Of a stretch of DNA of 64,000 nt, positions 1 to 8,013 are shown one piece after another. A program made the translations under genes and the position numbers. The DNA is from Sunxiuqinia rutila (GTDB lineage: Bacteria; Bacteroidota; Bacteroidia; Bacteroidales; Prolixibacteraceae). The DNA lies in contig NZ_JBNGOT010000009.1 in NCBI RefSeq assembly GCF_050589705.1, forward strand, positions 1 through 64,000. The letters are read 5' to 3'. The notes beneath the pieces were generated by a model, which had not been told where the DNA came from, searched no databases, and saw only the letters and a program-made list of their open reading frames with translations. Position 1 is the first letter of the stretch. The number at the start of each line of letters is the position of its first letter.

Positions 1-150
1 GAGCAGGCCCAGTGGTACATCGGACTGTGTTACCTGCAAAACGAAAACAGGAAAAAAGCATACCGACAGTTCACCAAGATAGCCAACAGCGACAGCTTTT
101 ACAAACCCAAGGCTGAAGCGATTCTGAAAAAAATAAAATACATCGAATAA
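1..150 (+). CDS. C-terminal end of a tetratricopeptide-like protein (5' truncated)
   Basis: The frame is open from base 1 and ends at TAA 148-150, giving the last 49 residues of a protein that begins before the window. The tail contains QWYIGLCYLQNENRKKAY followed by a second amphipathic helix, which looks like the final helix pair of a TPR or Sel1-type repeat. The function cannot be told from this fragment. No gene follows on this strand for 3.2 kb. Confidence 0.65.
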   Translation, partial: EQAQWYIGLCYLQNENRKKAYRQFTKIANSDSFYKPKAEAILKKIKYIE

Positions 151-393
151 AACCCGTTTAGAAGCAAATAAAGAAAAAGATAAAAGTTTGTTAGCAACAA
201 AAAATGAAACGTTGATACTTGTTCATCCTTAATTCCTTGTTCAAATCCTTAAAGTTCAAACGTTCATTTTTACATGGTATTCGAAGTGAATACGCTTAAT
301 TATCCTTAACGTTCAAAAGCACTCATCAAGAATACCTTTCATTAGCAAGTAAATTTTCTTTCAATAATGGTAAAGTAAAGCCCGTGGATTTTT
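151..393. other. AT-rich intergenic region with a near-identical 15-mer direct repeat
   Basis: No coding frame is seen. TCCTTAAAGTTCAAA at 246-260 recurs as TCCTTAACGTTCAAA at 303-317, with starts 57 bp apart. A related ATCCTTAATTATCC lies on the minus strand at about 3357-3370, upstream of the CHAT gene. These could be operator sites or chance in AT-rich DNA. Confidence 0.3.
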
Positions 394-415
394 TTAATCC
401 CGGGTTTTCTTTTTG
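378..415 (+). terminator. Stem-loop overlapping the CHAT gene stop
   Basis: AAGCCCGTGGATT pairs imperfectly with AATCCCGGGTTT across a short T loop, and the plus strand then runs into TTTTCTTTTT. It could end transcription from the TPR gene at 1-150. It also covers the last codons of the convergent CHAT gene, so it may work in both directions. Confidence 0.4.
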
Positions 416-3306
416 CGGTAATACTGGTCCATAAACAGGGCAAGAATTACAAGCAAGATGATTAAAACGAAGTAAATATCGGTACTTTGGAAAAGAGGCT
501 CCGGATTACCAACGACCACATAACCAAGCCAATAATGAGGATGTGCTTTTAAAGGATCAGCACTTTTGATGTGAGCAAGCTTAGCTGACCGAAGGGCTTC
601 ATTTTTACTTTTCCCTTTCGACAAAAACCGGTAAAAATCTTTCATGATATGCGCTCCCGACTCATCTTCAACCTCCCAAAGGGTCATCACAATCGAAGGA
701 CAACCAGCATACAGGAATCCCCTGGCAAGACTCATCACTCCTTCACCCTTTTGTAATTTTCCACTTCCCGTATTACAGGCGCTTAAAACGGCCATACGAG
801 CTTTTAAATCCATGGTGTAGATTTCATTGGTATTCAACCAACCATCATCCGTTTGGTCCAAATACGGCTTTGAAAAAGCCAGTTTGGAGTACATTGGCAA
901 GGTGTCATTGATCAAGGTGTGCATCGCCAGGTGCAAAATATCATAGTTGGAAGCCCGTTTTTTAAATTCAGCTTCCTGGGCCAGAGAGTCTTTAAATACA
1001 TCTCCTGACACATATTCACTAATAAAATCAACCTCTTTAGTAACAGCAGGCAAAGGCAGTAAGCCCGCACGGTACTCGGAAATAACTGTATAATCGCGAT
1101 CATCATTGTGGTAACTGGGAGCAAAAGCCAGAAGATCGTTTTCAGCCTGCTTTTCATTCTCAAAATAATTATACAGCAACGTTGCCGAATAGGTATAACT
1201 AATCGAATAGTCCTCAACAAGATAGGATAGATTTCTGAAATTCATTTTACTGGTATCCGGCATTTCAGAAAGCAGCGCATCAAAAGGAATGTAAGCTAAT
1301 TTATCGTCAGGCACTACCACCAATTGCTTGCCTTCCAGCAGTGATTTGTCCTTTTCAAGTAAAACTTCGTATAATTGGTAAGCGGACTTGGCATAGCCTT
1401 TAAATTCGCTAAGTCCGGTGAATAAATACTTTGGGCTCGTCAGGAATTGGTAGACCGACTCGATGTTTTCAACAAACGTTAAATCAATCAACTCTTTCGT
1501 AAAACTCACCTCATCTTCTGTGATTATGAACTTATAAACCTGTCCTTGTTCTTTATTCTCATTTGGTTCTTCTATCAAATACTCAACAACAGCCGTTTTC
1601 CCATTTACATGCTCCTGTATCGAAGCGACGTCAACAACTTCATTTCGGTATTTGAAGGCATAATAATTCGGGAAAGAATCTTCAAAAAGCTGCACCAACT
1701 GCTCATATTGCTCGTTCAGCTGGAAAATCTTGGAGTTAAATAATTCGATCCTGGCAGAATCTGGATCTGAGTTCTGATTCTCCTCAAAAAGCATCTCCTT
1801 ATAGCTGGAAATATTCATTTTGAGGTAGTCTTCCCTTTTTAACAAACTATCCGGAATTCCACCAAAACGCTTAGCCCTGGAGTCTTTAATGGATGCCAAA
1901 AAGCTCGCAGACTTACTCTTCTCCGCAAACTCAAATCCTTTTTCAGCAAATTGAAAATCACCCGTATGCAGAAAAAGTTTATAGCTAACATCAACCGCCT
2001 CTATAAAAGTAGACTCCTGATTTTCAGACAAAAAGAACTGACTATCCTCAGAAACATAACCAGTTCTGATTTGATGAATCAGTTCAGTCGCACGTTCAAC
2101 GGTTTGTAAAGCCAAGCTATAATTTTCAATCGCCGTTTCTTTTTGAGATTCCGATAAATTCAGATCGGCCAAAGTTTCAAAACAATTGGCTTTTTTCTTT
2201 AGAACTTCCAACAGTTGGATTTCAGAAATCTCCTGTCCTAAGTCCGGATTCACATCCGTTTCAAGACTTGCAAAACCATCCGTCCCCGCCACCAAGGCTT
2301 TCTGATAGTAATCTAAAGCAATCAATAAATCCTTTTTTCGCTTGGAATAGAAATCGTTTAGATCACTGGCTTTCGAGCTCCGCTGAAAGTAATAATCTCC
2401 AAAATTCAGCATCACATCACTGTACTGCAAACTTTTTTCTGTGAAATATTTGACAACTAAATTTTCAGACCGATTAACATATTCAAGAGCTTCATCGTAC
2501 TCATTAATCGATAATAAAAAGGAAGCATAATCACTGTATTCCAAGCCTAAATCATAACTATCCGAGCCTGAAATTTGAGTTAAAATATCAAACGTTTTTT
2601 GATAGTATTTCTTTGTCAACTCATAATCTCCCTGCTTAGTATATATACGTGCTAACAAACTGAAATAATACGACTTAATACCAAGACCTACGCTATTTAG
2701 ATTATTAAAACAACTATTTATTGAACTCTGATAATCACCTAATAAAAATAAAGCTTCTGATATATTATATTTTGCAATAGCCAGTTGACCAGCATACTTA
2801 ACTTCGTTGGCTTGAAAAGCTCTTAAAGAAGCTTGTTGGAATTCATTATTTTTAACAAAATCCCCTTTCAGCTTATAGACAGTTCCAAGATTCGAATATA
2901 CAAAACCAAGACGCGGATGATTTTCTGAATATAGTTTTTTCAATATTCCCTCGGCCTTTAAATAAATCTCAATCGCCTTATCATACTCGCCAAGATTCTT
3001 ATAGGTAATTCCTAAATTAACTAATGGCAAAAAAACCTGAATGTTTGTATCCTGATAAACTCGATCAATATTTTGAATTGCTCCGGTGTAAGCTACTACT
3101 GCTTTCTCAAAGTCTCCTATTCTTAGAGCCTCCCTTCCTTCCTTATTAAGCTCCTCGATTAATAAGCTATCGCGCTGCCTCGAATATTCCTCCACTGCAG
3201 CTCTTCCCGAAAAATTCAAAAAAAACACGCAAAAAAAAGCAAACGCAAACATCCTGACAACCAGAGCATTAAAACACGGCCTTCTATTTTCTTTACTTTT
3301 TTTCAT
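394..3306 (-). CDS. Secreted, membrane-anchored TPR-CHAT domain protease
   Basis: This 970-residue protein has three parts. A hydrophobic N-terminal export segment lies at about residues 14-36. A long array of tetratricopeptide repeats covers about 45-460 and continues as a helical linker. A C-terminal CHAT domain (caspase-like clan CD peptidase) runs from about 650 to 930. The catalytic pair is intact: His796 in LHLAMHT and Cys844 in LSACNTGSG, followed by the family-typical GEGVMSLARGFLYAG and HPHYWLGYVVVGNP. A transmembrane helix at about 942-960 and a basic tail (RKKKTRD) end the protein. The predicted topology is therefore periplasmic TPR and CHAT domains held to the inner membrane at the C-terminus. 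TPR-CHAT proteins are known as regulated proteases, such as the partner of the type III-E CRISPR effector, but no cas gene is present here. A double-glycine leader peptide gene diverges from its start 97 bp away and may encode its substrate or activator; that link is inferred from position only. Confidence 0.85.
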   Translation of the reverse strand: MKKSKENRRPCFNALVVRMFAFAFFCVFFLNFSGRAAVEEYSRQRDSLLIEELNKEGREALRIGDFEKAVVAYTGAIQNIDRVYQDTNIQVFLPLVNLGITYKNLGEYDKAIEIYLKAEGILKKLYSENHPRLGFVYSNLGTVYKLKGDFVKNNEFQQASLRAFQANEVKYAGQLAIAKYNISEALFLLGDYQSSINSCFNNLNSVGLGIKSYYFSLLARIYTKQGDYELTKKYYQKTFDILTQISGSDSYDLGLEYSDYASFLLSINEYDEALEYVNRSENLVVKYFTEKSLQYSDVMLNFGDYYFQRSSKASDLNDFYSKRKKDLLIALDYYQKALVAGTDGFASLETDVNPDLGQEISEIQLLEVLKKKANCFETLADLNLSESQKETAIENYSLALQTVERATELIHQIRTGYVSEDSQFFLSENQESTFIEAVDVSYKLFLHTGDFQFAEKGFEFAEKSKSASFLASIKDSRAKRFGGIPDSLLKREDYLKMNISSYKEMLFEENQNSDPDSARIELFNSKIFQLNEQYEQLVQLFEDSFPNYYAFKYRNEVVDVASIQEHVNGKTAVVEYLIEEPNENKEQGQVYKFIITEDEVSFTKELIDLTFVENIESVYQFLTSPKYLFTGLSEFKGYAKSAYQLYEVLLEKDKSLLEGKQLVVVPDDKLAYIPFDALLSEMPDTSKMNFRNLSYLVEDYSISYTYSATLLYNYFENEKQAENDLLAFAPSYHNDDRDYTVISEYRAGLLPLPAVTKEVDFISEYVSGDVFKDSLAQEAEFKKRASNYDILHLAMHTLINDTLPMYSKLAFSKPYLDQTDDGWLNTNEIYTMDLKARMAVLSACNTGSGKLQKGEGVMSLARGFLYAGCPSIVMTLWEVEDESGAHIMKDFYRFLSKGKSKNEALRSAKLAHIKSADPLKAHPHYWLGYVVVGNPEPLFQSTDIYFVLIILLVILALFMDQYYRKKKTRD

Positions 3307-3403
3307 TTTTCAGGGGGTTACCTTTTCACCCAATTCGGAATAAAGAAGCGAACAAAGGATAATTAAGGATTTTACAAGTATTAACCATTAAAACTTAAAA
3401 GTA

Positions 3404-3535
3404 ATGAAAACTTTATTTGCTAACAACGAAAACAACATTTTTGATTCATTCGAAACTTTAACAAAAGAAGAATTAAACGAAGTAAAAGGTGGCCGTGGTC
3501 GTGACTTGGATATGATCGTAGAAGACCTTGACTAA
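3404..3535 (+). CDS. Double-glycine leader peptide, 43 residues
   Basis: This short gene has an ATG at 3404 and TAA at 3533-3535. The N-terminal part ends in LTKEELNEVKGG (residues 19-30), which fits the L-x4-L-x2-V-x-G-G pattern of leaders cut after Gly-Gly by C39-type peptidase transporters and seen in many Bacteroidota natural-product precursors. The 13-residue remainder, RGRDLDMIVEDLD, starts basic, ends acidic, and has no Cys, Ser or Thr, so lanthionine or thioether modification is not possible. The start follows an A-rich stretch typical of this phylum. The gene diverges from the TPR-CHAT protease. No transporter, radical SAM, grasp-ligase or cyclase gene is near. It may be an exported signal, a bacteriocin-like peptide, or a CHAT substrate. 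Confidence 0.7.
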   Translation: MKTLFANNENNIFDSFETLTKEELNEVKGGRGRDLDMIVEDLD

Positions 3536-3721
3536 ACACTACTAAAATTACCTAAAAAATTAACCATCACACATAAGTTTGAAAAGCCCTGTAGAATTAG
3601 GCATTATTAGTCACTGTGTCTTTTTATCATTTTCAATCGTTCTTTGAGCAGCGTTCTTGTAAGCAAGATTTCTGCGGGCGTAAAAACAAGTGAAAATTAA
3701 TTACGATAATTTAAGTAAAGA

Positions 3722-4861
3722 TTAAATAGAAGATTTTTTAGACCCTTTATATAGTTTATATTCTCTGAAGCTACATGCAAGTGAACCGTTGTAAAGCGGA
3801 ATCTTAACTTCGGGTCTCAACCCAATCGATTTTAAACATTCGTTCGTACTGATTAGCCAGGCAGTGGTATTTGGATAGTGATGTTTCAATCGCTCGCCAA
3901 CCATCGCGTAAAATGCCTGATCACCCGATTTAATTCGCTCACCATAAGGTGGATTAAACACTAGGAAAGAAGAGTCATTTTTCTTTTCCAAAGTACGAAA
4001 ATCAGCAATATCAAGCTGAAGCACATCCAAGACATTTGCTTTTTCGGCATTTCGATAAGCCAAATCGATATTTACTCGGGAAATATCTGATCCATAAATC
4101 TTATACCCAACCTGACGATGTTCATGCTGGTCTTTTAGATTTTTAAAGATTTCTTCATTGTAATTTTTCCATTTCTGGAAGCCATAACTTTTCCGAGTCT
4201 CTCCCGGCAAAATATTTTTGGCCATCATAGCCGCCTCAATAACAATTGTACCAGATCCACACATCGGGTCAGTAAGCGACTCTTTTCCATTCCACCCTGA
4301 TAATTTAAGCATGCCGGCTGCCAAAACTTCGCTAACAGGCGCTTCATGGTTTCCTGAACGATACCCACGTTTGTGCAAGGATTCACCACTACTATCGAGC
4401 GAAATCGTGCAATCGTTATTCGAAATATGCAGGTTAATCAAAATATCAGGCCGACTGACATCGATAGAAGGTCTGCTTCCACTTACGCGTCGAAAACGGT
4501 CAACAATGGCATCCTTTGCCTTCAACGATGCAAACATGGAATTCCGAAACAATTCATTAAAAACCTTGCTTTGCACAGCAAACGTTTGGTTGGCGTCAAA
4601 GTATTCCTCCCATTTGATTTTGGAAACCTGATGATAAAGATCATCCACCCGTTTAATTTTAAAATTCCGCACAGGCATCAGAATTTTCAAAGCAGTGCGC
4701 AAACTATAATTTGCACGATACATCAGCGTCATATCACCCTGAAAATACACAGAGCGTCTTCCTTCTTCTACTTCATCAGCTCCCAGGCCAATTAATTCTT
4801 CGGCTAAAACCTGCTCCAATCCGGCATAGGTAGTAGCAACAAAACGATATTTTTTATGCAT
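3722..4861 (-). CDS. THUMP-domain class I RNA methyltransferase (RlmL N-domain/YpsC-like)
   Basis: This is a 379-residue SAM-dependent RNA base methyltransferase. An N-terminal ferredoxin-like/THUMP RNA-binding part (about 1-160) is followed by a Rossmann methyltransferase. Motif I is DPMCGSGT at 198-205 and the catalytic NPPYGER lies at 303-309; the latter is characteristic of N2-guanine methylation. The length and order match the first half of E. coli RlmKL and the stand-alone Bacillus YpsC type, which act on 23S rRNA. The exact target base is inferred from the family. It lies 9 bp downstream of the serine acetyltransferase gene and may share its transcript. Confidence 0.88.
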   Translation of the reverse strand: MHKKYRFVATTYAGLEQVLAEELIGLGADEVEEGRRSVYFQGDMTLMYRANYSLRTALKILMPVRNFKIKRVDDLYHQVSKIKWEEYFDANQTFAVQSKVFNELFRNSMFASLKAKDAIVDRFRRVSGSRPSIDVSRPDILINLHISNNDCTISLDSSGESLHKRGYRSGNHEAPVSEVLAAGMLKLSGWNGKESLTDPMCGSGTIVIEAAMMAKNILPGETRKSYGFQKWKNYNEEIFKNLKDQHEHRQVGYKIYGSDISRVNIDLAYRNAEKANVLDVLQLDIADFRTLEKKNDSSFLVFNPPYGERIKSGDQAFYAMVGERLKHHYPNTTAWLISTNECLKSIGLRPEVKIPLYNGSLACSFREYKLYKGSKKSSI

Positions 4862-4870
4862 GTTTTAATT

Positions 4871-5800
4871 TTATATTCCAGCTCCGTCACTAAAAGAAGT
4901 TTCGCGTGCTTTGAACTGTACAATTTTTGAATTTGGCGGTACATTGTTGGTCACCCAAACGTTACCCCCAACTACTGAATTTGCGCCCACAGTAACCCTT
5001 CCCAAAATGGTTGCCTGAGCATAAATAATTACGCCATCTTCCACAATTGGATGGCGCGGAACACCTTTAATTGGATTTCCATCTTCATCCAACGGAAAAC
5101 TTTTGGCACCAAGCGTTACTCCTTGGTACAACTTCACGTTGTTGCCGATAATACAGGTTGAACCAATCACCACGCCAGTTCCGTGGTCGATTGTAAACGA
5201 TTCGCCGATTTCTGCTTTCGGGTGAATGTCAATGCCTGTTTCCGAATGGGCCATCTCCGAAATAATTCGAGGAATTAAGGGCACTTCCAGTTTCAACAGC
5301 TGGTTGGCAATCCGGTAGTTTGAAATGGCTCGTATGGCCGGATAGCAGAAAATAACTTCGCTTTGGCTTTGCGCTGCGGGGTCTCCCACAAAGGCCGTAT
5401 CAACATCAGCCACCAGTTTTCTTCGAATCTCAGGCAAGTAAGCAATAAACTCACTGGCCAACATCTGGGCATGCCGATTACGCTCCTGCATGTCCACTTC
5501 GTGTGGATTTTTACAGGTGAAGCACAGCCCCGCCATTATTTGTTCCGACAGTAACTCAAAAAGCTCATCCACATAGACTCCCATGTAGTGCTTTATGGTG
5601 TTGGGACGCAGACTTGTGGTTCCAAAATAACCCGGGAAAAGAATTTCACGAATCATATTGACAATCTTTGCCAGCTTTTCCGTTGATGGCAATGGTTCAC
5701 CTAAACGATGTTCATGGCACACCAGATCATAACTTTCCGGATCAGAAAGACGATCGACCGTTTGATTAATTTTTGCGAGTATTTTAGAATCAGATTGCAT
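4871..5800 (-). CDS. cysE: Serine O-acetyltransferase
   Basis: The enzyme acetylates L-serine with acetyl-CoA to give O-acetylserine, the substrate of the cysteine synthase encoded just upstream. The protein has 309 residues. A helical N-terminal domain of about 170 residues precedes a left-handed beta-helix of hexapeptide repeats, with GIDIHPKAEIG, the catalytic IDHGTGVVIG and VKLYQGVTLGAKSFP. The N-terminal part is longer than in E. coli CysE, as in the EpsC-like subgroup common in Bacteroidota. The gene overlaps the end of cysK by 11 bp, so the two are almost certainly co-transcribed and translationally coupled. Confidence 0.92.
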   Translation of the reverse strand: MQSDSKILAKINQTVDRLSDPESYDLVCHEHRLGEPLPSTEKLAKIVNMIREILFPGYFGTTSLRPNTIKHYMGVYVDELFELLSEQIMAGLCFTCKNPHEVDMQERNRHAQMLASEFIAYLPEIRRKLVADVDTAFVGDPAAQSQSEVIFCYPAIRAISNYRIANQLLKLEVPLIPRIISEMAHSETGIDIHPKAEIGESFTIDHGTGVVIGSTCIIGNNVKLYQGVTLGAKSFPLDEDGNPIKGVPRHPIVEDGVIIYAQATILGRVTVGANSVVGGNVWVTNNVPPNSKIVQFKARETSFSDGAGI

Positions 5801-6728
5801 CTTGCTCTGGATTAAATAATGTTGTACTTAAATATCGTTCTCCCGTATCGCAAATGACAACAACAATTGTCTTTCCTTTGTTTTCAGGCCTTTTCGCAAT
5901 TTCCAGGGCGGCATACACATTGGCTCCCGAAGAAATACCGCAAAATACACCTTCTTCTCTAGCCAAAAGGCGAGCTGTTTCAAAGGCATCGTCATTGGCT
6001 ACCTGAAAAACCTCATCATAAATTTCCGTATTTAAAACCTCGGGGATAAAACCAGCTCCAATTCCCTGAATTTTGTGTGAACCGGGAGGATTTCCGGACA
6101 GTACAGCTGAGCTTTCAGGCTCGACAACAACACTGAGAACCGCAGCTTTCGTTTCTTTCAACACCTCAGAAACCCCGGTAATGGTACCGCCCGTTCCGGC
6201 TCCGGCAACAAAAACGTCAACAGTTCCGTCGGTATCATTCCAAATTTCCAAAGCAGTTGTTCGTCGATGCATCTCCACATTAGCCGGATTTGCAAATTGC
6301 ATCGGAATAAAGGTATTCTCGCAGGCTTTTCCAAGTTCTTCAGCTTTTTCAATGGCTTCGCGCATGCCTCCCTTCGATGAAGTAAGCACCACTTCTGCGC
6401 CATAGGCTTTCAAAACCTGCCTCCGCTCAACTGATACACTTTCGGGCATAACGATTTTTAGGGAATAACCTTTTACGGCACAAACCATGGCCAAACCAAT
6501 TCCCGTGTTGCCACTTGTTGGCTCAATAATGCTTGTTTCCGCATTAATAATCCCCTCTTTTTCTGCCTGCTCAATCATGGCGAGCGCCAAGCGATCTTTT
6601 ACAGACCCTCCGGGATTTTGCGATTCCAATTTAGCAAGCACGCGGGCATGACACCCTTGAGTCACCTTATGAAGCTCAACCAATGGAGTATGGCCAATTA
6701 GCTGAAGTATATTTGTTGCGATTTTCAT
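5790..6728 (-). CDS. cysK: Cysteine synthase A (O-acetylserine sulfhydrylase)
   Basis: This PLP enzyme converts O-acetylserine and sulfide to cysteine. The start was placed at MKIATNILQLIGHTPLVEL (6728), giving 312 residues, because the family begins here; an upstream in-frame ATG at 6755 would add nine unrelated residues. The PLP lysine is Lys44 in SQNPGGSVKDR, the substrate loop is TSGNTGIG at 71-78, and GAGTGGTITGV forms the phosphate-binding loop. It is the first gene of a cysK-cysE pair, so the complete two-step route from serine to cysteine is encoded together. Confidence 0.94.
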   Translation of the reverse strand: MKIATNILQLIGHTPLVELHKVTQGCHARVLAKLESQNPGGSVKDRLALAMIEQAEKEGIINAETSIIEPTSGNTGIGLAMVCAVKGYSLKIVMPESVSVERRQVLKAYGAEVVLTSSKGGMREAIEKAEELGKACENTFIPMQFANPANVEMHRRTTALEIWNDTDGTVDVFVAGAGTGGTITGVSEVLKETKAAVLSVVVEPESSAVLSGNPPGSHKIQGIGAGFIPEVLNTEIYDEVFQVANDDAFETARLLAREEGVFCGISSGANVYAALEIAKRPENKGKTIVVVICDTGERYLSTTLFNPEQDAI

Positions 6729-6886
6729 ACGTTTGTATTTTAAAGGATAATGCATGCAACTTCACAAGAAGTCAGGCTCCTCTTTTTCAGGTTTGCCAAC
6801 GCTTCTTTCCGAACGTTTCACGGCAATTAATCGTCAAGCAAAATTCCTGTTTTTATCGCTGAAAACCAAACAATGCCTAAAACAAA

Positions 6887-7414
6887 TCAGGAATGCAGCA
6901 AAGACTTAACAGCCTTTATGGCATTTTGGATACGCTGTTCTCCAATCCCATTTATTTCGACAAACTTCAGCTTACGCTGCTGCAATTCCGACTTGTAAGC
7001 ATCAAACAGTTGCAGGCGTTCTTCGCCACCATGTTCCCGCAAAGGATCGGGCTCCCAGGGAATATCAGGCACACAAAGCAAATACAAATCAATCGGCAGG
7101 TCTGCAATCTTTTCTTCCAGCCAGTCTGGCTCCGTTTGATAAGCCCACTGAAACCAAACTTTGGTAATAATTAACCAAGTGTCGAAAAAAACGAGCTTTG
7201 TAGCAGAATTTGCCGATTCATGGTACTGCTCAATCTGCTTTTTGGTAATTTCCTCCAGGTCGTTGTAAGTATATTGTGTCGAATGATCCTGAAAATACTC
7301 GCGGGCATATTCCGGATAAAAAATCCCATCAAAGTAATGTGCCAAAGCTTCAGCCAACGTGCTTTTTGCAGTTGATTCGGGACCAGTAATGGCAATTCGA
7401 ATTATTTTACGCAT
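6887..7414 (-). CDS. NadR-like ATP-binding kinase (probable nicotinamide riboside kinase)
   Basis: This 175-residue P-loop kinase has a Walker A motif GPESTAKST at 11-19. It resembles the C-terminal ribosylnicotinamide kinase domain of NadR and lacks the NMN adenylyltransferase and repressor domains. The predicted reaction is phosphorylation of nicotinamide riboside to NMN. The gene overlaps the end of pnuC by 8 bp; pairing a transporter with a kinase that traps its substrate supports the assignment. Thiamine-related roles are known for some PnuC relatives in this phylum, but no thiamine gene or TPP riboswitch is seen here. Confidence 0.8.
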   Translation of the reverse strand: MRKIIRIAITGPESTAKSTLAEALAHYFDGIFYPEYAREYFQDHSTQYTYNDLEEITKKQIEQYHESANSATKLVFFDTWLIITKVWFQWAYQTEPDWLEEKIADLPIDLYLLCVPDIPWEPDPLREHGGEERLQLFDAYKSELQQRKLKFVEINGIGEQRIQNAIKAVKSLLHS

Positions 7415-8006
7415 CTTGTTTTATTAAATCATTTCGCCAACTGCGATAGCCATAAACAGCCATTCCGGTATAAACCAAAAACAGAATCACGGTTGGCCAC
7501 AGGCCTTTAAAACCATATAAAAAGGCTGAAAAGAAATCAACAAAAATCCAAATCAGCCAATGCTCCACATATTTACGCGCCAGCATCCAGGTGGCCACAA
7601 TACTCAAAGCGGTGGTTAGCGAGTCGCCAAATGGAACCGGTGAATCGGTATAATACTTCAGGCCAAACAGAAAAAGCAAAAACAAAAGAACTGATACCAG
7701 AATGACTGGAAAGTAAAATTTCAGCGGCATTCGGCTGACGCGTAACTCCTTTTCAGAATTGGGATTACCCTTCAACCAAAAATACCAACCGTAAATGCTG
7801 ACACCCACATAGTAAACCTGCAGCAGCATGTCAGCATAAAATTTCGAAACCAAAAACACATAAACGTACAAAGCCGAGGTGAGCAAGCCCACCGGCCAGG
7901 TAAATATGTGTTGACGAATGGAAAGAAAAATGTAAGCAAAGCCCAGAACCGCGCCAAGCAGCTCCACATAATTGGCCGAAAGCCAAGTCAAAAATGGATC
8001 AATCAT
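7407..8006 (-). CDS. pnuC: PnuC-family nicotinamide riboside transporter
   Basis: This 199-residue integral membrane protein has about seven hydrophobic helices. It shows the PnuC-type hallmarks WPVGLLTSALYVYVF near residue 40, YGWYFWLKG near 75 and WMLARKYVEHWLIWIFVD near 145. PnuC proteins carry out facilitated diffusion of nicotinamide riboside, which is trapped in the cell by phosphorylation. The downstream, overlapping gene encodes a NadR-like kinase suited to that job. It starts 7 bp after the S41 peptidase gene, so the three genes may form one operon. Confidence 0.87.
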   Translation of the reverse strand: MIDPFLTWLSANYVELLGAVLGFAYIFLSIRQHIFTWPVGLLTSALYVYVFLVSKFYADMLLQVYYVGVSIYGWYFWLKGNPNSEKELRVSRMPLKFYFPVILVSVLLFLLFLFGLKYYTDSPVPFGDSLTTALSIVATWMLARKYVEHWLIWIFVDFFSAFLYGFKGLWPTVILFLVYTGMAVYGYRSWRNDLIKQDA

Positions 8007-8013
8007 GTATTAA

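Noticed and set aside
394..3306. Craspase-type (type III-E CRISPR) TPR-CHAT protein
   Set aside because: There is no gRAMP effector or cas gene nearby, and this protein has an export signal and a C-terminal membrane anchor, so it is not cytoplasmic.
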